Source: DATBDM01 sp034664425 (GTDB taxonomy: Bacteria > Actinomycetota > Thermoleophilia > Solirubrobacterales > Solirubrobacteraceae). From it: a stretch of 14,368 bases of DNA. A program made the position numbers and the translations under genes. Shown here one piece after another: positions 8,784 through 14,368 of this stretch (position 1 is its first letter; each line of letters starts with the position of its first letter). Location: NCBI GenBank assembly GCA_034664425.1, contig JAXDHR010000053.1, forward strand, positions 1 through 14,368, written 5' to 3'. Below the pieces are notes generated by a model that was not told where the DNA came from, ran no database searches, and was given only the letters and a program-made list of their open reading frames with translations.

Positions 8784-9381
8784 TGCCGAGGAGCGCCTCC
8801 AGCTCGGGAAGCGTCTCGGCGGCGTCGCGGTGCACGACCGTCGCCATTCCCAGCGCGCGCGCCGGCTTCAGGTTGCCGGGGAGGTCGTCGACGTAGACGA
8901 TCGCCTCCGGGGGCAGGCCCAGGCGCTCCGCGGCGAGCGCGTAGATCGCCGGGTCCGGCTTGCGCATGCCGACCTCGCCCGAGATGACCCACGCGTCGAA
9001 GAGCGCCTCGAGCAGCGCACGGTCGTAGTCCTCCGCGCGCCACGAGTTCGACAGCAGCCCGGTGCGCAGCCCGGCGGCGCGGGCCGCCCGTACGGCCGCG
9101 AGCATCGTCTCGTCGGGTCCGATCCCGCCGAACAGCCGCTCGACGATCCCCTCCGGCGTGACGCCGAGCAGCGCCGCGAAGCCGGACTCGAACGCGTCGC
9201 GCCCGAGCGTCCCCGTCTCGAGCCCGGCGAGCAGCTCGCGTGCGCGCGGCTCCTCGCGGAAGAGGTCGCGCACGGCGTCGGGCGCGAGGCCCTCGGCCGT
9301 GCAGAACTCGCGGAAGGAGGCGAACACGTCCGTCGTCAGGACGCCGCCCCAGTCCACGATCAGCCCGCGGCGCTCAGTCAC
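8770..9381 (-). CDS. HAD-superfamily hydrolase (subfamily IA), ACAD10 N-terminal-domain-like
   Basis: A 203-residue Rossmann-fold hydrolase. Motif I is IVDWGGVL with nucleophile Asp10; motif II is LLSNSW (Ser111); motif III is Lys141 in KPDPAIY; motif IV is YVDDLPGN (Asp165/Asp166). The usual second Asp of motif I (DxD) is Gly12. This occurs in subgroups including, from memory, the HAD domain of ACAD10 (DMGGVL), and it makes phosphatase activity uncertain. The cap region lies at about 15-90. The start is GTG at 9381, which overlaps the 3' end of the upstream kinase gene by 8 bp, so the two are translationally coupled and probably act together. The substrate is unknown. The 3' end overlaps the convergent EamA gene by 14 bp. 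Confidence 0.92.
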   Translation of the reverse strand: MTERRGLIVDWGGVLTTDVFASFREFCTAEGLAPDAVRDLFREEPRARELLAGLETGTLGRDAFESGFAALLGVTPEGIVERLFGGIGPDETMLAAVRAARAAGLRTGLLSNSWRAEDYDRALLEALFDAWVISGEVGMRKPDPAIYALAAERLGLPPEAIVYVDDLPGNLKPARALGMATVVHRDAAETLPELEALLGITLR

Positions 9382-10438
9382 CCTGCGAGATCGTCCAGGC
9401 GCGCTCGGCGATGGCCGGCACGCCGGTCTTCAGCGTGTCGAAGAACGCGTCGTCGGTGGTACCCGCCAGGCGCCGCCGGTAGGAGCCCTCGAGGAACACC
9501 GCCGCCTTCCAGAGCGCGAGCGTCATGTACCAGCGCACGTCCGAGAGCGAGCGGCCGGTCGCGGCCTCGTAGCGCTCGATCAGCTCGTCGCGGGACGGGA
9601 AGCCCGGCCGCCGCGTCGCGTCGTCGAGCGAGAACGGGACGTCGTCGGGATCGCCGGGCTGGCTCCAGGTCGCGACGAGGTAGCCGACGTCGGCCAGCGG
9701 GTCGCCGATCGTCGCGAGCTCCCAGTCGAAGATCGCGGCCAGCCGAGCCGGGGCGCCGGGCGCGAACATCGCGTTGCCGAGGCGGTAGTCGCCGTGGACG
9801 ATCGTGGCGTCCGAGGACTCGGGACGGTTGGCGCCGAGCCACTCGGTCACCCGCTCGAGCGTGGGCAGCTCGCGCGTGCGGTTGTGCTCCCACAGCCCGG
9901 CGAAGCGGCGCAACTGGCGCTCGAGGTAGCCGGTCGGCCGGCCGAAGCCCTCGAGGTCGATCTCCCGCCAGTCGACGGAGTGGACCTCGACGAGCGCGTC
10001 GATCAGCTCGTCGCCGATGCGGCGGCGCTCGGGCTCGCTGTCGAGCGGCTCGGGGACCGAGGTCACGATCACGTCGCCCTCGACGAGCGACATCACGTAG
10101 AACGGCGCGCCGATCACGTCCGCGTCGTCGCAGATGGCGACGATCCGCGGCACCCGTACCGGCGTGGCGTCCAGCGCACGGATGAGCCCGGCCTCGCGCA
10201 GCACGTCGTGCGCCGAGGGCGGCAGCGGTGGCCGCGGCGGTCGCCGTAGCACCCAGCGCTCGCCGCCGCGCTCGATCAGGAAGGTGACGTTGGAGTGCCC
10301 CTCGCCGATCGGATCGGCCGTCAGCGAGCCGCTGCCGAGGCCGTGCGCGTCGAGGAACGCCTCGAGCGGACGGCGCACGAGCAGCGGGGGCAGCTCGAGC
10401 GCACGGGCCTCCTCCGGAGTGTCCACGATGGCCGGCAC
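9374..10438 (-). CDS. APH-family phosphotransferase, ACAD10/ACAD11/LvaA-like
   Basis: A protein-kinase-fold phosphotransferase of 354 residues. The nucleotide loop is IGEGHSNVTFLI (44-55), and the segment WVLRRPPRPPLPPSAHDVLRE (62-82) is typical of the acyl-linked group rather than antibiotic kinases. The catalytic loop is HGDYRLGN (215-222, Asp217 and Asn222), and the metal-binding segment is FDWELATIGDPLADVGYLV (237-255, Asp238). Known relatives are the kinase domains of mammalian ACAD10/ACAD11 and Pseudomonas LvaA, which phosphorylate 4-hydroxyacyl-CoA so that the phosphate can be eliminated. A similar role here is inference, since no acyl-CoA dehydrogenase is in the window. The start is GTG at 10438, because TAGGAT ends 7 nt before it; an in-frame ATG 51 nt upstream (10489) would precede this promoter. 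It overlaps the HAD gene by 8 bp. Confidence 0.92.
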   Translation of the reverse strand: MPAIVDTPEEARALELPPLLVRRPLEAFLDAHGLGSGSLTADPIGEGHSNVTFLIERGGERWVLRRPPRPPLPPSAHDVLREAGLIRALDATPVRVPRIVAICDDADVIGAPFYVMSLVEGDVIVTSVPEPLDSEPERRRIGDELIDALVEVHSVDWREIDLEGFGRPTGYLERQLRRFAGLWEHNRTRELPTLERVTEWLGANRPESSDATIVHGDYRLGNAMFAPGAPARLAAIFDWELATIGDPLADVGYLVATWSQPGDPDDVPFSLDDATRRPGFPSRDELIERYEAATGRSLSDVRWYMTLALWKAAVFLEGSYRRRLAGTTDDAFFDTLKTGVPAIAERAWTISQGD

Positions 10439-10445
10439 GGCGCCG

Positions 10446-10451
10446 ATCCTA
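10446..10451 (-). promoter_or_regulatory. -10-like TAGGAT, leaderless promoter of the kinase/HAD pair
   Basis: TAGGAT ends 7 nt before the GTG at 10438, and there is no Shine-Dalgarno. It decides between the two possible kinase starts. Confidence 0.55.
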
Positions 10452-10465
10452 GATGAGCCCGGCTG

Positions 10466-10500
10466 GGGCGTCCGCACGCCCGGCCGCAACCCGGGGGCCG
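10466..10500 (+). promoter_or_regulatory. GC-rich hairpins between divergent kinase and glycosidase genes
   Basis: GGGCGT-ccgc-ACGCCC (10466-10481) is a perfect 6-bp stem with a 4-nt loop. It is followed by CGGCC (10482-10486) and GGCCG (10496-10500), a second possible stem. They lie in the 83-bp divergent gap and could be a structured leader of the glycosidase mRNA or a protein-binding site. No clear plus-strand -10 was found here. Confidence 0.3.
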
Positions 10501-10504
10501 GTCA

Positions 10505-10540
10505 TGCGTTGGGGAACCTTGATGCGCATTCCCATACGCA
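10505..10540 (+). promoter_or_regulatory. Imperfect hairpin enclosing the glycosidase RBS and start codon
   Basis: TGCGT..GGGAA (10505-10516) pairs with TTCCC..ACGCA (10529-10540): 5 bp, two mismatches, 5 bp, with a 12-nt loop. The purine-rich GGGGA (10511-10515), the only Shine-Dalgarno-like site, is in the stem, and the ATG at 10522 is in the loop. Such a fold could control initiation. The dyad is imperfect and could be accidental. Confidence 0.35.
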
Positions 10541-11892
10541 GAACGATCCTTCCCCTCACGATGGCCCTCGCGGTCCTGGCGGCCCTACCCGCCGCCGGTC
10601 ACGCGAGCGCGAGCCAGTCGATGGTCTTCGAAGCACCCGGTCAGCTGCTCTACGACCAGTTACGGCCGGGCGCCCTCGACGAGATCCAGCGCTTCGGCGT
10701 CTCCAACGTGCGCCAGCTCGTCTACTGGCAGAGCTTCGCCCCCAAGCCCAACGCCAAGCGCAAGCCGAGCTTCAACGCCTCGAAGTCGAGCGCCTACCCC
10801 GCGGGCACCTGGGATCGCCTCGACCATCTCGTGACCGACGCCCAGGCGCGCGGCATCAAGCTGCAGCTCACGCTGACCGGCCCCGTCCCGAAGTGGGCCA
10901 CCGCCCAGCACAAGGACCACCTGACCCGACCGAGCGCGAAGCTCTACGGCCAGTGGGTCAAGGCCGTGTCGTCGCGCTACGCGGGCGAGGTCGCGACCTG
11001 GTCGCTGTGGAACGAGCCCAACTCGAACCACTTCCTCAAGCCGACCGGGCTCGCTTCCGCGTCGACCTATCGCAAGCTCTACATCGCCGGCGCCAAGGCG
11101 ATCCGCGCGAGCGCCGCGAACAAGCACGACCGCATCCTGCTCGGCGAGACCGCGCCGCGCGGGAACGGCAACACGGCGCATCCCCTGCCCTACCTGCGCT
11201 CGATGCTGTGCCTGAACGCCAGCTACAAGCACACGCGCAAGTGCTCCAAGCTCGACGCGCAGGGCTACGCGCACCACGCCTACACGACGCGGACCGGCCC
11301 GCACTTCAAGCCGCCGGCCGGCGACGTCACGATCGGCGTGCTGCCGCGTCTGACCAGCGCGCTCGACCGCGCGGCGCGCGCGGGTGCGATCCCCAAGCGG
11401 CTCAAGCTCTACCTGACCGAGTTCGGGATCCAGACCTACCCCGACAGGACGTCGGGCGTGCCGCAGGCCAAGCAGCCCGCGTACCTGGCGATCGCCGAGC
11501 ACATCGCCTACTCGAACTCGCGCGTCGCGCAGTTCTCGCAGTACGAGCTGACCGACGACAAGCTGCTCGGGGGCTTCCAGACCGGGCTGCGCACCGCGAC
11601 GGGCAAGAAGAAGCCCTCCTATGCCGGCTTCCCGATCCCGCTCGCCGTCGAGAAGGTCGGCAGCCGCGACGTGCTGTGGGGCCTTGTGCGGCCCGATCGC
11701 GCGACCACGCAGGTGCTCGTCCAGTCGCGCATCGGCAACCAGGGCGCGTGGAAGGCGCTGCGTACGAAGACGACGACGAGCAAGGGCGTGTACTCGTTCT
11801 CGGTGCACCACCGCAAGGGCATCAGGTACCGGGTCAAGTGGACCTCGCCCTCCGGATCGCACCTGACAGGACCCCCGATCGACGTCAATTAG
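10522..11892 (+). CDS. Secreted clan-A (GH5/GH39-like) glycoside hydrolase-type protein
   Basis: Probably an exported polysaccharide- or glycoside-acting enzyme, 456 residues. Residues 1-30 form a Sec signal peptide: basic MRIPIRR, a hydrophobic core TILPLTMALAVLAAL, and likely cleavage after AGHASA. A TIM-barrel region follows. It has a WNEP motif (163-166, Glu165 as acid/base) and LTEFG (298-302, Glu300 as nucleophile), the two strand-end glutamates of clan GH-A. Cys230 and Cys241 may form a disulfide, in keeping with export. Residues about 370-456 look like a small beta-rich C-terminal domain. The exact GH family and substrate cannot be assigned. The start at 10522 is chosen for GGGGA 6 nt upstream and a normal signal peptide; ATG 10504 is an in-frame alternative adding six residues. 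Confidence 0.85.
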   Translation: MRIPIRRTILPLTMALAVLAALPAAGHASASQSMVFEAPGQLLYDQLRPGALDEIQRFGVSNVRQLVYWQSFAPKPNAKRKPSFNASKSSAYPAGTWDRLDHLVTDAQARGIKLQLTLTGPVPKWATAQHKDHLTRPSAKLYGQWVKAVSSRYAGEVATWSLWNEPNSNHFLKPTGLASASTYRKLYIAGAKAIRASAANKHDRILLGETAPRGNGNTAHPLPYLRSMLCLNASYKHTRKCSKLDAQGYAHHAYTTRTGPHFKPPAGDVTIGVLPRLTSALDRAARAGAIPKRLKLYLTEFGIQTYPDRTSGVPQAKQPAYLAIAEHIAYSNSRVAQFSQYELTDDKLLGGFQTGLRTATGKKKPSYAGFPIPLAVEKVGSRDVLWGLVRPDRATTQVLVQSRIGNQGAWKALRTKTTTSKGVYSFSVHHRKGIRYRVKWTSPSGSHLTGPPIDVN

Positions 11893-11902
11893 GGTCCGGA
11901 CC
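11893..11902. repeat. 10-bp perfect palindrome directly after the glycosidase stop
   Basis: GGTCCGGACC begins on the base after the TAG stop (11890-11892). It may be a regulator half-site or contribute to an RNA 3' end. No T-run follows. Confidence 0.4.
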
Positions 11903-11916
11903 GCATACCGGGTGGG

Positions 11917-11940
11917 CACGCACGGCCGATACCGTGCGTG
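11917..11940. promoter_or_regulatory. 9-bp perfect inverted repeat over the PRC-gene promoter
   Basis: CACGCACGG (11917-11925) and CCGTGCGTG (11932-11940) are exact inverted copies separated by 6 nt. The right arm overlaps a -10-like TACCGT (11930-11935). The geometry suits a dimeric repressor operator. It could instead be a hairpin ending the glycosidase mRNA, though no T-tract follows. Confidence 0.5.
11930..11935 (+). promoter_or_regulatory. -10-like TACCGT of the PRC-barrel gene
   Basis: TACCGT lies 29 nt before the GTG at 11965, so it would give a leader of about 22 nt that carries the AGGAG Shine-Dalgarno at 11952-11956. No -35 box is recognisable. Confidence 0.4.
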
Positions 11941-11951
11941 TCCACCTGACC

Positions 11952-11956
11952 AGGAG
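11952..11956 (+). promoter_or_regulatory. Shine-Dalgarno of the PRC-barrel gene
   Basis: AGGAG, 8 nt before the GTG at 11965. It favours this start over the in-frame ATG at 11983. Confidence 0.75.
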
Positions 11957-11964
11957 CGCGCGAC

Positions 11965-12369
11965 GTGCGGCGACAGACACTGATGGGCCGCAGGATCTTC
12001 GACCCCGAGGGGGCCCGCGTCGGCCGTGTCGTCGACACGTGGCCCCGTGACGGCGGCGGCCAGGTCGAGCTGGTCGAGGTGCGGATGTCGCGGCTCGGCG
12101 AGTCGCGATTGCTGCCGGTCTCGTCGCTGCGGGCGGCGGGCGGCGTCGAGCTGGTGACGACGTTCTCGCGCTGGCAGGTCGAGGACTCGCCCGCGCTCGA
12201 CGACGGCCGCCACGCGCTGGCCGCCGAGGAACGCGCGATCTCCTACTGGTCGTGGGAGGAACCGGCTCTGGCCGGTACGCTGACGCGCCGATGGCAGCGC
12301 AGCTCTGGCTTCTTCGCCATGGCGAGGCGGTCCCCCACGAATCGAAGCCCGACCACGACCGCGAACTGA
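11965..12369 (+). CDS. PRC-barrel domain protein
   Basis: A 134-residue protein whose residues about 3-70 fit a PRC-barrel: MGRRIFDPEGARVGRVVDTW, then QVELVEVRMSRLGESRLLPVSSL. This small beta-barrel is found in RNA-processing (RimM), photosynthetic and stress-related proteins. No signal peptide or membrane helix is seen. A short conserved-looking ending AISYWSWEE lies at 91-99. The GTG start is fixed by AGGAG 8 nt upstream. Oddly, the frame continues for 26 residues (109-134, Ser/Thr/Arg-rich, low complexity) over the start of the sixA-like gene, giving a 79-bp same-strand overlap; the tail is probably not functional, or a sequencing or mutational frameshift has extended it. Exact role unknown. 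Confidence 0.78.
   Translation: MRRQTLMGRRIFDPEGARVGRVVDTWPRDGGGQVELVEVRMSRLGESRLLPVSSLRAAGGVELVTTFSRWQVEDSPALDDGRHALAAEERAISYWSWEEPALAGTLTRRWQRSSGFFAMARRSPTNRSPTTTAN
12276..12281 (+). promoter_or_regulatory. -10-like TACGCT before the sixA-like gene
   Basis: TACGCT ends 9 nt before the ATG at 12291, inside the 3' part of the PRC-barrel gene. It would give a leader of zero to a few bases. No Shine-Dalgarno is seen. Confidence 0.4.
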
Positions 12370-12764
12370 CCGCTCGCGGCGAGCGCCAGTCCGACGAGGC
12401 CGGCGCAGCGCTCGCGCGGCTCGGGATCGAGTTCGCCGCCTGCTACGCCAGCCCGAAGGTCCGAGCGCGCGACACCGCGGCGCGCGCGTGCGCCGCGCTG
12501 AACATCGAGCCGCTGGTGGCCGAGGTGCTCGCCGAGGGCTTCGATCGCGACGACGCGCTCGAGCTGTTGATGGGGCATGACGGTGACGCCCGCGTGCTGA
12601 TCGTCGGTCACGACCCGTCGTTCTCGCAGGTGGTGCACGAGCTGACCGGCGCACGGATCGAGTTCAAGAAGGGCGGCGTGGCCGCGGTCCGCATGGGCAG
12701 CGCGCCCGAGCTCGTCCTGCTGCTGCGCCCGCGCGAGATCGAGACGCTCGCCCGCGACGGCTAG
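12291..12764 (+). CDS. SixA-like phosphohistidine phosphatase (histidine phosphatase superfamily)
   Basis: A short, single-domain histidine phosphatase of 157 residues, the usual SixA length. The RHG motif is LWLLRHGEA (5-13, phospho-acceptor His10). The second Arg is in YASPKVRARDTA (52-63), and the second catalytic His is in VGHDPSFS (105-112, His107). LTARGERQSDEAG (27-39) is also family-typical. SixA of E. coli removes phosphate from phosphohistidine proteins (ArcB Hpt, NPr); the target here is unknown. The ATG at 12291 begins right before the RHG strand, and TACGCT lies 9 nt upstream. It overlaps the PRC gene by 79 bp, and its TAG stop shares the palindrome CTAG with the stop of the convergent peptidase gene. 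Confidence 0.92.
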   Translation: MAAQLWLLRHGEAVPHESKPDHDRELTARGERQSDEAGAALARLGIEFAACYASPKVRARDTAARACAALNIEPLVAEVLAEGFDRDDALELLMGHDGDARVLIVGHDPSFSQVVHELTGARIEFKKGGVAAVRMGSAPELVLLLRPREIETLARDG

Positions 12765-13891
12765 CGGTCGAGCACCGCGTCGATCACGGCGAGCGCGACC
12801 TCGGCCCGGGGGTGCAGCGACTCGGCGAGCACGAATTCGCCCGGGTTGTGCGCCTTGCCGCCGCGCGGCCCGAGCCCGTCGATCGTCACCGGGATGCTCG
12901 CCGCCATGTGCGACGCGTCACTCGCCCCGCCGCGGCTCGCGCCGGCGACGCGGCGGCCGAGGGCCGCCGAGGCGCGTGCGAGCACGGGCTCGACCGCCGG
13001 GTTGCGCGCCATGCCCGGCCAGCGCCGGATCGTCTCGGCTTCGAGCAGCACGCCGCCGACTTCGCCGGGCACGGCGGCGAGCACGGCCTCGACGGCGGCG
13101 AGGTCGTCGGCGCGGCAGTCGCAGAACAGCTCACCCGCGCCCGGGACGACGTTGAAGGCCTCGCCGGACCGCAGGATCGTCGGCACGGCGCTGAGGTGGT
13201 GCGGGCCGTGCGGGTCGTGCTGCGCGGCGACGGCCTGGGCGGCCGCGGCGAGCGCGAGCAGCGCATTGCGGCCACGATCCGGCGCGGAGCCGGAGTGCGC
13301 GGAGCGCCCGCGCGCGTGCACGCGAACCGTCGCCGCGGCCTTGCGCTGGACGACGACGCCCTCCGAGCCGTCCGGCCCGAGTTCGCCCGCCTCGAAGCAG
13401 AGGCAGGCGTCCCAGCCCGCGAAGCGCTCGACGTGGTCCATCGGCCCGGTGCGCCACTCCTCGTCGCAGACGAGCAGCAGCGCGACCTCCGCGTAGCGGT
13501 CTGGCCGTGCGGCAAGTGCGCGCAGGGCGCCGAGCGCGAGGACATCGCCGCCCTTCATGTCGACCGCACCGGAGCCCACCAGCCGGCCGTCGCGGCGCTG
13601 AAGCGGCCGGTGGGCCTCGTGGCCGACGACGGTGTCGACGTGGCCGAGCAGCATGATGCGGGCGGTGCCCGTTCCCTGTAGCGTGGCCAGCAGATCGCGG
13701 GCGTGGCCGGGCGAGGAGCAGGGCGGGCGCTCGATGACCGCGGCGTCGGGCGCGAGCGCGGCGCACAGTGCGGCGCACTCCTCGGCGCCGTGCACGTCGC
13801 CGGACGGCGAGGACACCGCCACGAGCGCCTCGAGCTCGCGCTCCGCTCGCCGGGAGATGGCGGCGGCGCCCGCCTGCACCCAGGGATCCAT
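12761..13891 (-). CDS. M20-family metallopeptidase, carboxypeptidase-G2-like
   Basis: A two-zinc amidohydrolase or peptidase of 376 residues with no signal peptide, so probably cytoplasmic. The metal and catalytic residues are in place: His84 and Asp86 in LLGHVDTV, bridging Asp111 in AVDMKGGD, base Glu144 and ligand Glu145 in VCDEEWRTG, Glu167 in LCFEAGE, and His348 in GKAHNPGEF. The lid/dimerisation domain (about 184-290) contains SAHSGSAPDRGRNALLAL, as in carboxypeptidase G2. It likely releases C-terminal amino acids or deacylates N-acyl amino acids; the substrate is not certain. The ATG at 13891 has TAGGCA ending 6 nt upstream, close to the leaderless pattern. It diverges from the glycosylase gene with 36 bp between starts, and its 3' end overlaps the sixA-like gene by 4 bp. 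Confidence 0.94.
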   Translation of the reverse strand: MDPWVQAGAAAISRRAERELEALVAVSSPSGDVHGAEECAALCAALAPDAAVIERPPCSSPGHARDLLATLQGTGTARIMLLGHVDTVVGHEAHRPLQRRDGRLVGSGAVDMKGGDVLALGALRALAARPDRYAEVALLLVCDEEWRTGPMDHVERFAGWDACLCFEAGELGPDGSEGVVVQRKAAATVRVHARGRSAHSGSAPDRGRNALLALAAAAQAVAAQHDPHGPHHLSAVPTILRSGEAFNVVPGAGELFCDCRADDLAAVEAVLAAVPGEVGGVLLEAETIRRWPGMARNPAVEPVLARASAALGRRVAGASRGGASDASHMAASIPVTIDGLGPRGGKAHNPGEFVLAESLHPRAEVALAVIDAVLDR

Positions 13892-13897
13892 GCGGGC

Positions 13898-13903
13898 TGC
13901 CTA
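13898..13903 (-). promoter_or_regulatory. Weak -10-like TAGGCA of the peptidase gene
   Basis: TAGGCA ends 6 nt before the ATG at 13891, in the leaderless position but lacking the final T. It is one half of a 36-bp divergent promoter region. Confidence 0.35.
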
Positions 13904-13914
13904 CCCCGCTCGGC

Positions 13915-13920
13915 TACCGT
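13915..13920 (+). promoter_or_regulatory. -10-like TACCGT, leaderless promoter of the glycosylase gene
   Basis: TACCGT ends 7 nt before the ATG at 13928, with no Shine-Dalgarno in between. Confidence 0.55.
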
Positions 13921-13927
13921 GGGACGC

Positions 13928-14368
13928 ATGCCCGAGCTGCCCGAGATGGAGATCACCGCGCGGCGGCTCGGCGAGGCGCTCCCCGGCGAGCGGATCGAGT
14001 CGGTGCTCGCGCCGGGGATCAACGCGCTCAAGACCTTCGATCCGCCGCTGAACGCGCTCGACGGGGCGGCGTTCACCGCCGTCCGCCGGCGCGGCAAGCT
14101 GCTTCTGCTCGACGTCGACACGGCCGAGCGCGGCCCGCTGACGCTGCTGGTGCACCTGATGAGCGCCGGACGCATGCAGATGTTCGCCAAGCGCGCGTCG
14201 CTGCGTGACAGGACCTCACGGTTGCTGGTGCGGCTCTCCGACGACCGCGAGCTGCGGCTGCGCGAGTTCGGGACCAAGCAGCGCGCGTGGGTGAAGCTGC
14301 TCACGCCGGAGGGTCTCGATGGCGAGGAGTCGCTCGCGCACCTCGGCCCGGAAGCCTGGCCGGAGCCG
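13928..14368 (+). CDS. Formamidopyrimidine-DNA glycosylase family (Fpg/Nei), 3' end cut
   Basis: A base-excision repair glycosylase/AP lyase acting on oxidised bases. The 147 codons present begin MPELPEME, the hallmark N-terminus with catalytic Pro2 and Glu3. Lys57 in RRRGKLLLLD matches the conserved Lys of E. coli Fpg. LLVHLMSAGRM (73-83) corresponds to the HLGMSG segment, and LREFGTKQRAW (111-121) corresponds to the DPRRFG region, although it is divergent. The helix-two-turn-helix and the zinc finger lie beyond the window. The KTFDPP segment (35-40) and the HLMSAGRM form suggest an actinobacterial subgroup rather than classical MutM, so substrate preference (8-oxoG or oxidised pyrimidine) is open and no symbol is given. 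The leaderless start is at 13928. It diverges from the peptidase gene. Confidence 0.93.
   Translation, partial: MPELPEMEITARRLGEALPGERIESVLAPGINALKTFDPPLNALDGAAFTAVRRRGKLLLLDVDTAERGPLTLLVHLMSAGRMQMFAKRASLRDRTSRLLVRLSDDRELRLREFGTKQRAWVKLLTPEGLDGEESLAHLGPEAWPEP

Noticed and set aside
9374..10438. Antibiotic (aminoglycoside) resistance kinase.
   Set aside because: The fold is shared, but the VLRRPP...PSAHD segment, APFYVM and the HAD partner place it in the acyl-linked ACAD10/LvaA group, not among resistance enzymes.
10439..10489. Upstream ATG (10489) for the APH-type kinase.
   Set aside because: The TAGGAT promoter motif lies inside this extension and the 17 added residues are unlike the family.
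10660..12654. A 664-codon minus-strand frame opposite the glycosidase, PRC and sixA-like genes.
   Set aside because: Antisense shadow with no domain; plus-strand genes have a signal peptide, catalytic motifs and ribosome binding sites.

Overview
This window is about 14.4 kb of very GC-rich chromosomal DNA. It is densely coding and holds 17 protein genes (15 complete, one cut at each end). I see no rRNA, tRNA, CRISPR array or mobile element. Codon use is strongly GC-biased. Gene content and protein features point to a high-GC actinobacterium, most likely Thermoleophilia/Solirubrobacterales; these include a Mycobacterium-like dCTP deaminase, many leaderless genes, and an Fpg-type glycosylase with a KTFDPP segment. 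The taxonomic placement is inference.

Layout. (1) 1-3430, minus strand: a PfkB-family kinase, a spacer of about 100 bp, a one-helix membrane protein, dCTP deaminase (dcd), a two-helix membrane protein and citrate synthase (gltA, running off the left edge). (2) 3456-8783, plus strand: a zinc-independent quinone-oxidoreductase-like dehydrogenase, a DEAD-box RNA helicase with a DbpA-type C-terminal domain, a cyclophilin, an aldehyde dehydrogenase and an EamA transporter. (3) 8770-10438, minus strand: an APH-type kinase overlapping a HAD hydrolase. This pair matches the first two domains of the eukaryotic ACAD10 protein. (4) 10522-12764, plus strand: a secreted clan-A glycosidase-like protein, a PRC-barrel protein and a SixA-like phosphohistidine phosphatase. 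(5) An M20 metallopeptidase (minus) diverging from a formamidopyrimidine-DNA glycosylase family gene (plus), which runs off the right edge.

The strongest non-coding signal is translational and transcriptional architecture. Eight of the 17 genes have a perfect TAnnnT -10-like hexamer ending 6-9 nt before the start codon and no Shine-Dalgarno sequence, which predicts leaderless mRNAs. Three more have weaker or more distant versions. In the 25-bp kinase/dehydrogenase divergence the two opposing hexamers share two bases. Two -10-like hexamers also contain the stop codon of the upstream gene. Genes with a good Shine-Dalgarno are fewer: gltA, the cyclophilin and the PRC protein, with a weaker one for the glycosidase.

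Most genes are ordinary housekeeping or central metabolism, and I found no defence system, biosynthetic cluster or mobile island. The items most worth following are the split ACAD10-like kinase/HAD pair, the overlapping divergent leaderless promoters, the 9-bp inverted repeat over the PRC-gene promoter, and a hairpin that may hide the glycosidase ribosome binding site.
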